64,000 nt of DNA from Erysipelothrix anatis (GTDB lineage Bacteria; Bacillota_I; Bacilli_A; Erysipelotrichales; Erysipelotrichaceae), in NCBI RefSeq assembly GCF_009828745.1, contig NZ_WTSX01000001.1, positions 238,694 through 302,693 of the forward strand, in the 5' to 3' direction. Each line of letters starts with the position of its first letter. Positions within the stretch are counted from its first letter, which is position 1. Below are positions 44,239-53,471 of this stretch, piece after piece. The translations under genes and the position numbers were made by a program. The notes under the pieces are model-generated. The model was not told the DNA's origin and searched no databases. It worked only from the letters and a program-made list of their open reading frames with translations.

Positions 44239-45121
44239 TTTAGGCGAAATGCTCATTGATTTTATGCAAGAAGGTTCCCATTATGTACCGTATCCAGGAG
44301 GCGCTCCGGCAAATGTTGCAGCCCATGCCCGTCGACGAGGGGCCGATGCCGTCTTTGTTGGCAAGATTAGTACGGATACCTTGGGTGACCTCTTACACAC
44401 AACACTCAAAGAACACAATATTTTACTACCATTACCCCGCAGTCACAAGAATACGGCCTTAGCTTTGGTTTCGCATAAAAATGGGGATCGCAGTTTCCAA
44501 TTCTATCGTAACGATACGGCAGATTTATCTTTAAGCGTTAAAGATATTGACACTATTGTCTTCAAACCCGCCGATATTTTACACTTTTGTTCGTTGGGAC
44601 TTGTGGCAGAGAGCACAACACGAGCTGCCCATCATTACGCAATACAACAATGTCAAAACGCAGGTGGTATTGTAAGCTTTGACGTGAACCTTCGCGAGCG
44701 GTTGTGGCCATCATTAGACGCTGCTTATGATGCCGTCATGGCACTCGTTCCACATGCAGATATCATCAAAGTGAATGAGACCGAATTAGCTTGGCTAACG
44801 GAAACTCAAGACGTTACTATCGGGATGGCACGGCTACAAACTAACAAGCAGCTAATTATTTGTACTCTTGGAGCTGAAGGGTCAGAGATTCTTAAACCTA
44901 ATGGTGAACGCATCACGTATAAACCAGAAATTGCACAACAAGTCGATACAACGGGAGCCGGTGATAGTTATATTGCGATGATTTTAGCATCGCTATCGCT
45001 CTCAAACGTTTCATTTGATACGTGGTTAGAAACTCATCTAGAAGACGCGATTGCACACGCAAGTGCTGTTAGTGCACAGGTTGTCCAAAAACAAGGAGCA
45101 ATTCCAGATATCAATTATTAA
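44228..45121 (+). CDS. scrK: Fructokinase (PfkB family)
   Basis: Phosphorylates the fructose freed by ScrB, feeding glycolysis. The 297-residue protein has the PfkB signatures YPGGAPANVAAHARRRG near the N-terminus and QVDTTGAGDSYIAMILA with the catalytic Asp at the end. GGAGG at 44214-44218 fits the ATG at 44228 (MIYSLGEMLIDF) better than the ATG at 44219, which is directly adjacent to it. It ends before a strong terminator. Confidence 0.93.
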   Translation: MIYSLGEMLIDFMQEGSHYVPYPGGAPANVAAHARRRGADAVFVGKISTDTLGDLLHTTLKEHNILLPLPRSHKNTALALVSHKNGDRSFQFYRNDTADLSLSVKDIDTIVFKPADILHFCSLGLVAESTTRAAHHYAIQQCQNAGGIVSFDVNLRERLWPSLDAAYDAVMALVPHADIIKVNETELAWLTETQDVTIGMARLQTNKQLIICTLGAEGSEILKPNGERITYKPEIAQQVDTTGAGDSYIAMILASLSLSNVSFDTWLETHLEDAIAHASAVSAQVVQKQGAIPDINY

Positions 45122-45130
45122 TGTTAATCA

Positions 45131-45153
45131 TGCCCTCTTGGAGGGCTTTTTTT
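45131..45153 (+). terminator. Terminator of scrBK
   Basis: GCCCTC and GAGGGC pair over a three-base loop, followed by seven T residues. Confidence 0.85.
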
Positions 45154-45181
45154 GTATAATTAAGGCAGCGAGGTATCAATC

Positions 45182-46399
45182 ATGTTGAAATTAATGGATA
45201 TTTACAATGCATTACATAGCGCCTATGGTCCTCAAAACTGGTGGCCTGCCAAAAGTCGTGAAGAAATGATGCTTGGAGCAATACTCGTACAGAACACTTC
45301 GTGGACTAACGTTGAGAAAGCACTGTCTAACTTTAACAATGATTTTTCCTTTACTTCGATTGATGCTATGTCACTAGAAACACTGCAAACGTTTATTCGT
45401 CCAGCGGGTTTCTACCGTGCCAAATCAATAGCCATTAAAAATCTCGTCGACTATTTTCAGCACATTAACTTTGATTTTGATGACGCCCATCTCGAAGTAC
45501 TACGCAAAGACTTGCTTGCATTAAAAGGAATCGGATTCGAAACTGCAGATGCCATCCTTCTTTATGCATTTAATCAACCGTTCTTTGTAGTGGACACTTA
45601 TCTGAAACGCCTGTTCAAGCACGTTCATCTTCCCCAGTTTTCCACATATCACCAATACCAAGACTACGTTATGGCGCATCTTCCCCATGATGTCGTTTTG
45701 TATCAAGAATTTCATGCTTTAATCGTTGCTTACGGAAAACGCAAAGTTAGTGACCCTGATCCTCTTGAACATTTTGCAAAGCCAATCTTTCAATACAATA
45801 CCGATCACATCGACCATTTATGCACAATCGATCAACGATTCGCTCTAGTTTTTAACCAATATGGTTTTGTGTCACGCCCTACAATCAACGACCCTTTTGA
45901 TGCTATCGTATCAACGATTATTGGACAACTAATTTCTGTGAAAGCTGCTGATAGTATCTACGCGCGTTATCTTGATGCGTATCCTAGCTATCAAGCTGTT
46001 GCAAAGGATAGTATTGAAAATCTGAAGCAGATTGGTCTTACAAACAACAAAGCTAAAGCAATTCATGCTATCGCTACAAAAATAAAATTAAAAGAACTTA
46101 ACTTGGCGTTCTTAGATACACTCGATGATGCCGACCTAATCAGTGCTTTGGTTGCCTTGCCTGGTATTGGCGATTGGAGTGCACGCATGATTGCATTACA
46201 CGGATATGATCGAATGGATATGACCAGTTACGCTGATGTTGCCCTTCGAAGAGGTCTTGTCACATGGTACCAATTAGATTCCATTGATGAATCACAGTAT
46301 AACCAACTTCTTTCTCCCTATGCTCCCTACCGCAGTATTATTTCAATTTACCTGTGGAAAATTTCCAAGGAAATATCACATAAAAAGCAAACACCTTAA
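45182..46399 (+). CDS. Tandem HhH-GPD DNA glycosylase fusion (MagIII/EndoIII-like plus AlkA-like)
   Basis: The 405-residue base-excision repair protein has two helix-hairpin-helix glycosylase domains. The N-terminal one (about 1-200) shows LVQNTSWTNVEKAL, the hairpin LKGIGFETADAI and the catalytic Asp138 in FFVVDTYLKRL. Glu120 stands where EndoIII has its lyase lysine, and the iron-sulfur cysteines are absent, so it should be a monofunctional, MagIII-like enzyme. The C-terminal one (about 215-400) shows DPFDAIVSTIIGQLISVKAA and LPGIGDWSARMIAL with Asp352 in TSYADVALRRG, resembling AlkA. Both catalytic Asp residues are present. It is a single gene with GAGGT before ATG. Confidence 0.85.
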   Translation: MLKLMDIYNALHSAYGPQNWWPAKSREEMMLGAILVQNTSWTNVEKALSNFNNDFSFTSIDAMSLETLQTFIRPAGFYRAKSIAIKNLVDYFQHINFDFDDAHLEVLRKDLLALKGIGFETADAILLYAFNQPFFVVDTYLKRLFKHVHLPQFSTYHQYQDYVMAHLPHDVVLYQEFHALIVAYGKRKVSDPDPLEHFAKPIFQYNTDHIDHLCTIDQRFALVFNQYGFVSRPTINDPFDAIVSTIIGQLISVKAADSIYARYLDAYPSYQAVAKDSIENLKQIGLTNNKAKAIHAIATKIKLKELNLAFLDTLDDADLISALVALPGIGDWSARMIALHGYDRMDMTSYADVALRRGLVTWYQLDSIDESQYNQLLSPYAPYRSIISIYLWKISKEISHKKQTP

Positions 46400-46414
46400 A
46401 CAGTGTTTGCTTTT
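46382..46414. terminator. Bidirectional terminator between the glycosylase gene and manA
   Basis: AAAAGCAAACAC and GTGTTTGCTTTT pair around an eight-base loop. Confidence 0.8.
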
Positions 46415-46418
46415 GTAT

Positions 46419-47381
46419 TTAGATTCGAATACTTAGAATTTGTCCCTTTCCAGAGATCCTAATTTCACCTTCGTTCGCAGTTATGAACATGCTTTCGCCC
46501 TTTGTCACAGATACAGTGTCTGTAGGGGATGAGACTATCAATGAACCATCAATACACACGACACCACAGAAACTTTGGTCATCTACTTGAAAGGTGTATG
46601 CACCATTAACATCAATTCGTTCAGTATTAAACATAGCATGTTTAACCAACATTGTTGACGCTGCTTCTTCATGATTGATTGTTTCAAATTGTGGTGCAAA
46701 TGACGCATCCAATGGTTCCAAAACAGACACATCAAGTGCTTTATCGACATGCAGTTCACGTGCATTCCCTTCGTTATCACGACGATCGAAATCATAAACA
46801 CGATACGTCACATTTGAGTTTTGCTGAATCTCACAAATAACGATACCTGCTCCAATTGCATGAATCGTTCCTGCTTCTACAAAAATTACATCACCTGGCT
46901 TTACGGTAATTTTATTTAGAACTTCTAAAATCGTGTTCGATTCAATTGCTTCGCGAAATGCATCTTTCGAAATGCTTTGTTTCACACCATAGTAAATACT
47001 GGCGTTGGGTTCCGCATCAAGGACGTACCACATTTCTGTTTTACCATATTGATTTTCATGAACTCGAGCGTAACTATCATTTGGATGTACTTGGATTGAA
47101 AGATCTTGTTTTGCGTCAATAAATTTCACTAATATGGGAAAATAATCAAATGCTTGAGCACGTGTCCCTAAAATTTCTCGACCATGTTTTTCGATATACC
47201 CTTCTAGCGTAAGGGTGACGTCAGGACCACTTGCAACAATACTTGGACCATCTGGGTGAACCGATATTTCCCAACTTTCTGCTAAAATAGGGTAATCTTT
47301 CGATTTACCGTATGATTCCCCAAGTTTTTGCCCTCCCCATAAATAATCTTTGTATGCTGGTTTTAACTTAAATATTGCCAT
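46419..47381 (-). CDS. manA: Mannose-6-phosphate isomerase, class I
   Basis: This zinc enzyme interconverts mannose-6-phosphate and fructose-6-phosphate. The 320 residues include the N-terminal LKPAYKDYLWGGQKLGESYG, the zinc-binding LSIQVHPNDSYA and KTEMWYVLDAEPNASIYYG, and FVEAGTIHAIGAG with the second histidine set. The family length is right for the short Firmicutes type. It follows the ROK kinase gene across a hairpin and is probably the last gene of the glycan operon. Confidence 0.93.
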   Translation of the reverse strand: MAIFKLKPAYKDYLWGGQKLGESYGKSKDYPILAESWEISVHPDGPSIVASGPDVTLTLEGYIEKHGREILGTRAQAFDYFPILVKFIDAKQDLSIQVHPNDSYARVHENQYGKTEMWYVLDAEPNASIYYGVKQSISKDAFREAIESNTILEVLNKITVKPGDVIFVEAGTIHAIGAGIVICEIQQNSNVTYRVYDFDRRDNEGNARELHVDKALDVSVLEPLDASFAPQFETINHEEAASTMLVKHAMFNTERIDVNGAYTFQVDDQSFCGVVCIDGSLIVSSPTDTVSVTKGESMFITANEGEIRISGKGQILSIRI

Positions 47382-47407
47382 TTTTTACTCCTTTTTACTT
47401 AATTAAG

Positions 47408-47430
47408 AAAAACGTCTTGCCGACGTTTTT
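47408..47430 (-). terminator. Hairpin between the ROK kinase gene and manA
   Basis: AAAAACGTC and GACGTTTTT pair over a five-base loop with T and A runs on both sides. It overlaps the ROK gene stop and may attenuate manA. Confidence 0.7.
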
Positions 47431-48323
47431 CATTTTTTGTGCTTGAGTGCTAAAATTGCACCGCCGATTAGTCCACTATCATCATTTAATGATGCTGGGA
47501 CAATACGGATTGAGCCACGAAGTACATCGTAAACATTTGACTTTACGTGTTTTTCCACATCTTCAATGAACCCTTCTATCTTTAGGGCAACGCTTCCTCC
47601 CAATACAACAATGCTTGGATCATTAAACGCATATAACGCTGCAATGGCATTAGCAAGATAGACTTTGGCATCATTGATGATTGCTTCCGCATCCACGTTC
47701 CCCGCTTTTGCGAGATCGTTGACGTCTCCTGCATGGTCAACGTTCATGCCGAAGGCTTTCGCACGATACGTTATCGCAGTTCCACTTGATACTGCTTCAA
47801 GTGCTCCTGGTTTCAAATCATTCATTATAGGTCCATTTGGCCATACAACGACATTCGCAATTTCTTGCGCGAAGCCATGTGCACCTGTGTAAATGTCACC
47901 ATCAACTACACAACCGCCGCCAATTCCAGTACTAACCGTCAGGTATTGAACAATCTTCTGATCTACACCCGCACCTACAGTTGACTCAGCGAGGGCTGCA
48001 AGATTGGCGTCATTTTCGAGAAATACTGGAAGTTGCATCATGTCTTTTAGTGATTTTACCAGTGGATACATATGCCATCCTGGAAGATTTGGTGGTGTTA
48101 ACACAACACCTTGCCTTAAATCGAGTGGCCCTGGACATGAGATTCCAATACCAATTAAGGGTTTTGCAAAGCTATCGATAATTACTTTGATGTGATCGAG
48201 TGTTGATTGCGGATTGTTTGCATGTGTTGCGAAAGTTTGTTTATCAACGATTTTTAACGAATCATCAACTAACGCTACACGTGTATTTGTTCCTCCAATA
48301 TCAATGCTGATTGCGTATTTCAT
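47430..48323 (-). CDS. ROK-family sugar kinase
   Basis: The 297-residue kinase has the phosphate-1 motif IDIGGTNTRVALVD, FLENDANLAALAE with catalytic Asp, and STGIGGGCVVDGDIY. The usual ROK zinc motif (CXCGXXGC) is replaced by GPIMNDLKPGALEAV, with no cysteine. Such cysteine-free ROK kinases exist and act on glucose, N-acetylmannosamine or similar sugars, so substrate is open. It starts 13 bases after the PL8 lyase and is followed by manA, so it likely phosphorylates a sugar released from host glycans. Confidence 0.88.
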   Translation of the reverse strand: MKYAISIDIGGTNTRVALVDDSLKIVDKQTFATHANNPQSTLDHIKVIIDSFAKPLIGIGISCPGPLDLRQGVVLTPPNLPGWHMYPLVKSLKDMMQLPVFLENDANLAALAESTVGAGVDQKIVQYLTVSTGIGGGCVVDGDIYTGAHGFAQEIANVVVWPNGPIMNDLKPGALEAVSSGTAITYRAKAFGMNVDHAGDVNDLAKAGNVDAEAIINDAKVYLANAIAALYAFNDPSIVVLGGSVALKIEGFIEDVEKHVKSNVYDVLRGSIRIVPASLNDDSGLIGGAILALKHKK

Positions 48324-48336
48324 ACTTTTCTACCTT

Positions 48337-51300
48337 CTATTTTTTTAAGTTTTTAAATCGATATACTGCATAACCAATTATTATTAAGACTCCAAAACCT
48401 GCCACGATTGGAAGGATCTCTAGTTTTGATTTCGGTTCTGGGTTAGTCTCTGTTTCGACTTGGTGCTTATCGTTTATTGTTTTATCTTTATTATCGTGTT
48501 GAAGAGTTTCTTTAGATTCACGCTGTTCAATTTCAGATTCAGATGTTGCCAAATTGTCTACATCTGAATTCTCATCCGCTGTGTTTGCCTGATTCAATGA
48601 TTCCCCATAGTCTATAAATTCATCAGTTTGAGGAGTTTCTACTTCGGGATTAGTCACGATAACTTCGTCTTGGTTTTCTAGTTGACTCATTGCATCTGAT
48701 AATTCTTCTAACAGATGATTCACTTGGATCTGTTCATAGTTGGATCCAGAAAGATACATTTCAACTTTGGCGATTGTTTGCTGTAAAATCGCATAACTTT
48801 GTTTCGTGAAATTCTTTGCTTCCTTCGTTTTTGCATACAACAACAACTGCTGAAGTTGTGTCGTATTAACCGACGGCAATCCAGGTACTGGAACTTCAAT
48901 TACGTCTGTGAGTGCCCTATCATTTGGGTCACTAAGTGAAGTAACTTGGATGGTAATTTGAACTATTTCATCTACGGTACCTTGAGTAACTGTACCTGTC
49001 GAATCAATCACGTCTACATTTGATGTTGAATCAATCGTAATCGTAAATCCGTCATATTGTGGAAGGATTATCTTGCCATCAAGGATGGTAAGACCTTTAA
49101 TTTGCTCCGCAATACTCTTAGCATTCTGTTTCACTTCAGAATCTTTTAGTTGTGCAATGGCGTTTTCTAACTGCTGAACAGCCATAACATAAACCTCATT
49201 CGTCGATGCGCCATTTTTAATGAGTATGATCACTTCATCCAAAACCTTTTGTAACTCTTGATAGCTTTCGACAGTATAATCCAGGGGATTTAGTGTTTGA
49301 GCATGTGCCACTAACATTCTTAGTGCTTCATCGTCTCTAACTTCCAGTGCATCGATTGCACTAGAAAGTAAGCCAATCATTTCATTCACTGTGTCTTGAT
49401 GGAGTACATCATCTTCTAGAAGTTGCTGTGCAGCTATCAGATGTCTTTGGAATGTTTGGAATGATTGTGTCGTATAGTTACTTGATTCCAGTAGGATCGA
49501 CGTATGAATTAAAGCTTCTAGTTCGGACGTATCTACAAGATTTTCGTCAATATTTATCCCGTAAGCTTCCACTTCCCAAAGGGAGAATCCATATTTTGTA
49601 GCTGCCTCATCGCCATAAATTCGAAGGTAGCGTGCTTCAAAGGGTTCCTCAAATTCAAAGGTCGAGATACCCGCTTTCCCTTCTGTAACAAGTTGAACGT
49701 CAGTCCATGTATTTCCATTCATGGATGCTTGAATGCGATACTTTGATGCATGCGCATTTTCCCAATTGAGTATGACTTTATCAATCGCATAAATTGCTGC
49801 GAAATCGATTTGGAGCCACTCATCATGTGCTTCTCGATTGGATACCCATCGCGATTGAAATGCATCACCACCTTGCGATTCAGTGCTTCCGTCAACTGCA
49901 AGTTTCGACTCATGAACAAATCCTGTCTTAGGATTAATATATTCGGAACTTGCTGTTGTTTCCTTATTCAACGCAATATTTTCACGGGGGGCAAGTTCAC
50001 CATAAACTTCGAACTCCCACAACGAATATCCATACTTAGTTGCCGCTTCGTCGCCCTGCATACGAACATAACGTCCCTGAACAGGTTGTGATAATTTGTG
50101 TTCTATAATTCCTGCTCGACCATCAGTTACGACCTGGATATCTGTCCACGTTTTTTGGTCAGATGAAACTTGGATACGGTATGCTTTACCATATGCACCT
50201 TCCCAGTTAAGTGTCACTGAATCAATGAGATAATCCGCTTCAAGATCAACTTCTATCCACTCATTATGAGATTCACGCTTTGAAACCCATCGAGATTGGA
50301 ATGCATCACCTTTACTTTCGGTACTGCCATCAAACGCATATTTCGATTCCAATACGAAGCCCGATTTAGGATTCATATACTCCGAGCTTGCCCGTGACGG
50401 CTTATTGTATGCTAAGTTTTCACGTTCAGGTTCTACTATTGGAGTTACTGAGCCATAAACTTCAAACTCAAAGATTGAAATACCATATTTTGGAGAAACA
50501 GATTGCGTACTATTTATACGAATGTAACGTCCTGTTGCTGAATTATCTAGAATGATATTGTCTACAAGACTTGTTGGTTCCGTAATTACTTTGAGCGGCG
50601 TCCATGTTTTTTGATCATCAGATATTTCGAGCGTATATGCACTCGATCGTGCGGCTTCCCAAGCAATATTTACTGCTTGAATCGTGGCTTCTCCACCCAA
50701 ATCAATCATGAACCAATCGGCATTTGAATCACGTGCGGAAGACCAACGACTAGACCCATCACCATCAACTGCTTTCGCAGCTACGTTTGCACTATCTTTT
50801 GCCGAAGTAGAACTCACTTTGACTACTTGATTGAGCGCAATATTATCCCCAGCATTAATATCGACTTCTTTAATGCCATAACCATTACTATTGGCACTTG
50901 TCATCATTTCAATTCGAATGTACGCAGCATTTGCATTAACGCTAATGGTTGATGTTTTCTCGTCATTGCTAATCACGTCGGTTAAATCAAAATACGTATG
51001 ACCGTCATTGGACCCACGAAGTTTAAAAGTTCGAGCAGAATCATCGGTCCAATTAATGGTTACTGATGATACAAACTTATTCTTTCCGAGATTTGTTTGA
51101 ATCCATTGTTCTTCTGTAGCATCAGAATGCCAATATGTATCCAAATCTTGATCAAAAGCTAAAGCTGGGCCATGATTTTCAATTGATGTAGAGGCTGTGT
51201 ATTTATTTGATGTGCCTGCAGCCAAGGTCATTGATTTTCCAGTATATGGCGCTTGATCAAGTACAAATTCTGTTGTTTGTGATTCTTTTCCAGATGTTAA

Positions 51301-53394
51301 GACGACATTCACGGTTTCATTGTATGAAGTATCACTCATCGCAACCGTAATAATGGGCGTATCACCCTTCTCATCAAGGATAATATTTACTGGTCTATCA
51401 ACTGTAATAGTCTTGTCAGGAGCATAGGTTAAACTACCTGCTTCAAAAAAATTCAGTTGTGTTTGTTTTAGACCATGATGGGTAACTGCGTGCACCTTGC
51501 TTGAGTTTTCCACAATTTCGATAGGAATTGCGTTTGCGTATAATGCTGTTGCCTCTGAATTTTGAGATGGCAACACAATATAACTGTACGACTCATTTTG
51601 TGGCTTTGTACCATGATCAATCCACGTCTTGAATGTATCAGGTGTTTCTTCTTTGAACTTGTCTGGCCACAATGAAGGCATTTCCTTTTGTTGTCCATTG
51701 CTGACTACAACATTCGTTTGATTCGGAAAGACATAACCAATTGCATCGTTATGAATCCATGAAGCATTCATGCTTTGACCCTTAGTTCCAGATGCGACAG
51801 CTTGTCCATCGACAATGACATTTTTAGCTTTTGATTGATTGATCGTAGTATGAATTGGTTCATTGTTAGTTGAGTTTATACCCGATCCTACGGCAACAAT
51901 TTCATCATCAAAGAAGAAATAACTTTTCTTTGCTTTTGTATCTTTTTTATCCATTGCATAGGAGGTACTGCCATAAACACCATTTGATACACCTATGGTG
52001 TGGTCTGTATTATTCTTAAACCTTCCATAGTTTGAATAATCTTTTGGAATATAATTCGGCGCCGTTACACCTGGACTGTGAGCCCAATCAAATGTTGGAA
52101 ACACAGATACATACTCGTCACCGTCAACCATATAAGTCGAGGATGCTGAAGATGTCCAATAAATGAGGTTCCCTCGATCTTGGTTTGCTGGCCAACTTCC
52201 ACGCCATTCTCCACCAACAATACGATTGGAATCCATTTTAACGTTCACGCCATAGTTTTCGCGCATTTGTGAAGCATATCCAACTCTCCACATATAATTA
52301 TTGCCATTCAAACCGTTATCATTTCTGATGCCGAGAACATTTTCGAGAAGAACTTGATATTCTTCCGCACGATTTAAATCAACAGCCATCATACGCTGGA
52401 GTGGTTCAATATACTCTTCTGCATAGTTTTTATACTCAACGTCATATTTATATGGACGATAACCAAGATAGAGTTCTGCAATATCCTTACGAATTGTCCA
52501 ACGTGTTCCGTCTAGCATATAATCTGACATCCGATTCACAACTTCGTCGGACATCGCAAATGAAGTATCACGAAGCATGTAAAGCCAAAAGCTCATATCC
52601 CTAAACATCGATAAGCCGTAGCCGTTACTATAAAATTGAATGCCATGGAAATAGAGACTGTTATCAACCTGAAGTGCCTCAAGCGTCGTGTTATCCGTTT
52701 GTAAGACAAGTATATAAGCCAAGCATTCTTCTAGCACTTTTTTTAGTTGATCGCCATCGTTGGTGATTAATGCACGATAAATCGCATTTTGGTCGTACCA
52801 AAGATTGTTTTGTCCCGTTCCGTGATAGATACCTTCTTCGTTCAAACTGGATGTAATGACATTGAGTGCTTCGGTCGATAGCTCATTTTCTAAAAATAAA
52901 CCAATACGTGAAAATCGTAAATTTACACCAATATCGTTCTCCCACCAGTTGGTTGAGGATGGCTTGACTGTGTCCCAATGCATTAGTGCTTGATTTAATG
53001 CAGTAATAACACGCGTATCGTGATAGAGCGCATTCCCTTCTTTATTGAATGCGATTGCCAAAGCTTGCATACGGTCAAGTGCAAGGTATGGTGACCACGG
53101 TTTTCCATTTGCAGCGTTGGTTGTGGTCGTGTAATCAACATCAGACCATGATCCATCATTAGACATACTTGTAAGATAAGTATCCGCTTGTGATACATAA
53201 ACTGCTTCAACTTTCGCACCGTCATCAATCGTGTCTTGTTCTAAAAAATACTCTTTGAGGCGGTGTTTGATAGTAGCGATTTCATCTGCAGTACTGGGTA
53301 ATGAAAGTGTATCTGCATGAATTGGAATGAGTGCTTGCATGCATAAACCCAATGACATCAGCGAAATTAATAATAATTTTGTTACTTTTTTCAT
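48337..53394 (-). CDS. Secreted polysaccharide lyase family 8 (hyaluronate/chondroitin lyase type), multidomain
   Basis: The 1685-residue protein has a signal peptide ending near IHA (about 27). The PL8 alpha-toroid follows, with STNWWENDIGVN, TGQN (Asn196), and His250/Tyr259 spaced nine apart in FHGIQFYSNGYG as in pneumococcal hyaluronate lyase. The PL8 beta domain shows EYVSVFPTFDWAHSPG and SWIHNDAIGYVFPN. Four F5/8 type C (discoidin) domains fill about 750-1270, then FIVAR-like helical repeats around an Ig-like segment, a charged stretch, and a C-terminal helix with KNLKK. The tail has no LPXTG. It should depolymerise uronic-acid glycans of host matrix. Exact substrate is open. Confidence 0.88.
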   Translation of the reverse strand: MKKVTKLLLISLMSLGLCMQALIPIHADTLSLPSTADEIATIKHRLKEYFLEQDTIDDGAKVEAVYVSQADTYLTSMSNDGSWSDVDYTTTTNAANGKPWSPYLALDRMQALAIAFNKEGNALYHDTRVITALNQALMHWDTVKPSSTNWWENDIGVNLRFSRIGLFLENELSTEALNVITSSLNEEGIYHGTGQNNLWYDQNAIYRALITNDGDQLKKVLEECLAYILVLQTDNTTLEALQVDNSLYFHGIQFYSNGYGLSMFRDMSFWLYMLRDTSFAMSDEVVNRMSDYMLDGTRWTIRKDIAELYLGYRPYKYDVEYKNYAEEYIEPLQRMMAVDLNRAEEYQVLLENVLGIRNDNGLNGNNYMWRVGYASQMRENYGVNVKMDSNRIVGGEWRGSWPANQDRGNLIYWTSSASSTYMVDGDEYVSVFPTFDWAHSPGVTAPNYIPKDYSNYGRFKNNTDHTIGVSNGVYGSTSYAMDKKDTKAKKSYFFFDDEIVAVGSGINSTNNEPIHTTINQSKAKNVIVDGQAVASGTKGQSMNASWIHNDAIGYVFPNQTNVVVSNGQQKEMPSLWPDKFKEETPDTFKTWIDHGTKPQNESYSYIVLPSQNSEATALYANAIPIEIVENSSKVHAVTHHGLKQTQLNFFEAGSLTYAPDKTITVDRPVNIILDEKGDTPIITVAMSDTSYNETVNVVLTSGKESQTTEFVLDQAPYTGKSMTLAAGTSNKYTASTSIENHGPALAFDQDLDTYWHSDATEEQWIQTNLGKNKFVSSVTINWTDDSARTFKLRGSNDGHTYFDLTDVISNDEKTSTISVNANAAYIRIEMMTSANSNGYGIKEVDINAGDNIALNQVVKVSSTSAKDSANVAAKAVDGDGSSRWSSARDSNADWFMIDLGGEATIQAVNIAWEAARSSAYTLEISDDQKTWTPLKVITEPTSLVDNIILDNSATGRYIRINSTQSVSPKYGISIFEFEVYGSVTPIVEPERENLAYNKPSRASSEYMNPKSGFVLESKYAFDGSTESKGDAFQSRWVSKRESHNEWIEVDLEADYLIDSVTLNWEGAYGKAYRIQVSSDQKTWTDIQVVTDGRAGIIEHKLSQPVQGRYVRMQGDEAATKYGYSLWEFEVYGELAPRENIALNKETTASSEYINPKTGFVHESKLAVDGSTESQGGDAFQSRWVSNREAHDEWLQIDFAAIYAIDKVILNWENAHASKYRIQASMNGNTWTDVQLVTEGKAGISTFEFEEPFEARYLRIYGDEAATKYGFSLWEVEAYGINIDENLVDTSELEALIHTSILLESSNYTTQSFQTFQRHLIAAQQLLEDDVLHQDTVNEMIGLLSSAIDALEVRDDEALRMLVAHAQTLNPLDYTVESYQELQKVLDEVIILIKNGASTNEVYVMAVQQLENAIAQLKDSEVKQNAKSIAEQIKGLTILDGKIILPQYDGFTITIDSTSNVDVIDSTGTVTQGTVDEIVQITIQVTSLSDPNDRALTDVIEVPVPGLPSVNTTQLQQLLLYAKTKEAKNFTKQSYAILQQTIAKVEMYLSGSNYEQIQVNHLLEELSDAMSQLENQDEVIVTNPEVETPQTDEFIDYGESLNQANTADENSDVDNLATSESEIEQRESKETLQHDNKDKTINDKHQVETETNPEPKSKLEILPIVAGFGVLIIIGYAVYRFKNLKK

Positions 53395-53422
53395 GGATTC
53401 TCCTTATTTTGGGTGAAAAGAA

Positions 53423-53457
53423 AAGGTCCGTGTTAAAAAGTGTTTAACACGAACCTT
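53423..53457 (-). terminator. Terminator between the PTS EIIC gene and the PL8 lyase gene
   Basis: AAGGTTCGTGTTAA and TTAACACGGACCTT arms form a long stem with one mismatch on the minus strand, followed by TTTTC. It implies a separate promoter or attenuation for the lyase. Confidence 0.7.
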
Positions 53458-53471
53458 AATGACAGGATTTC

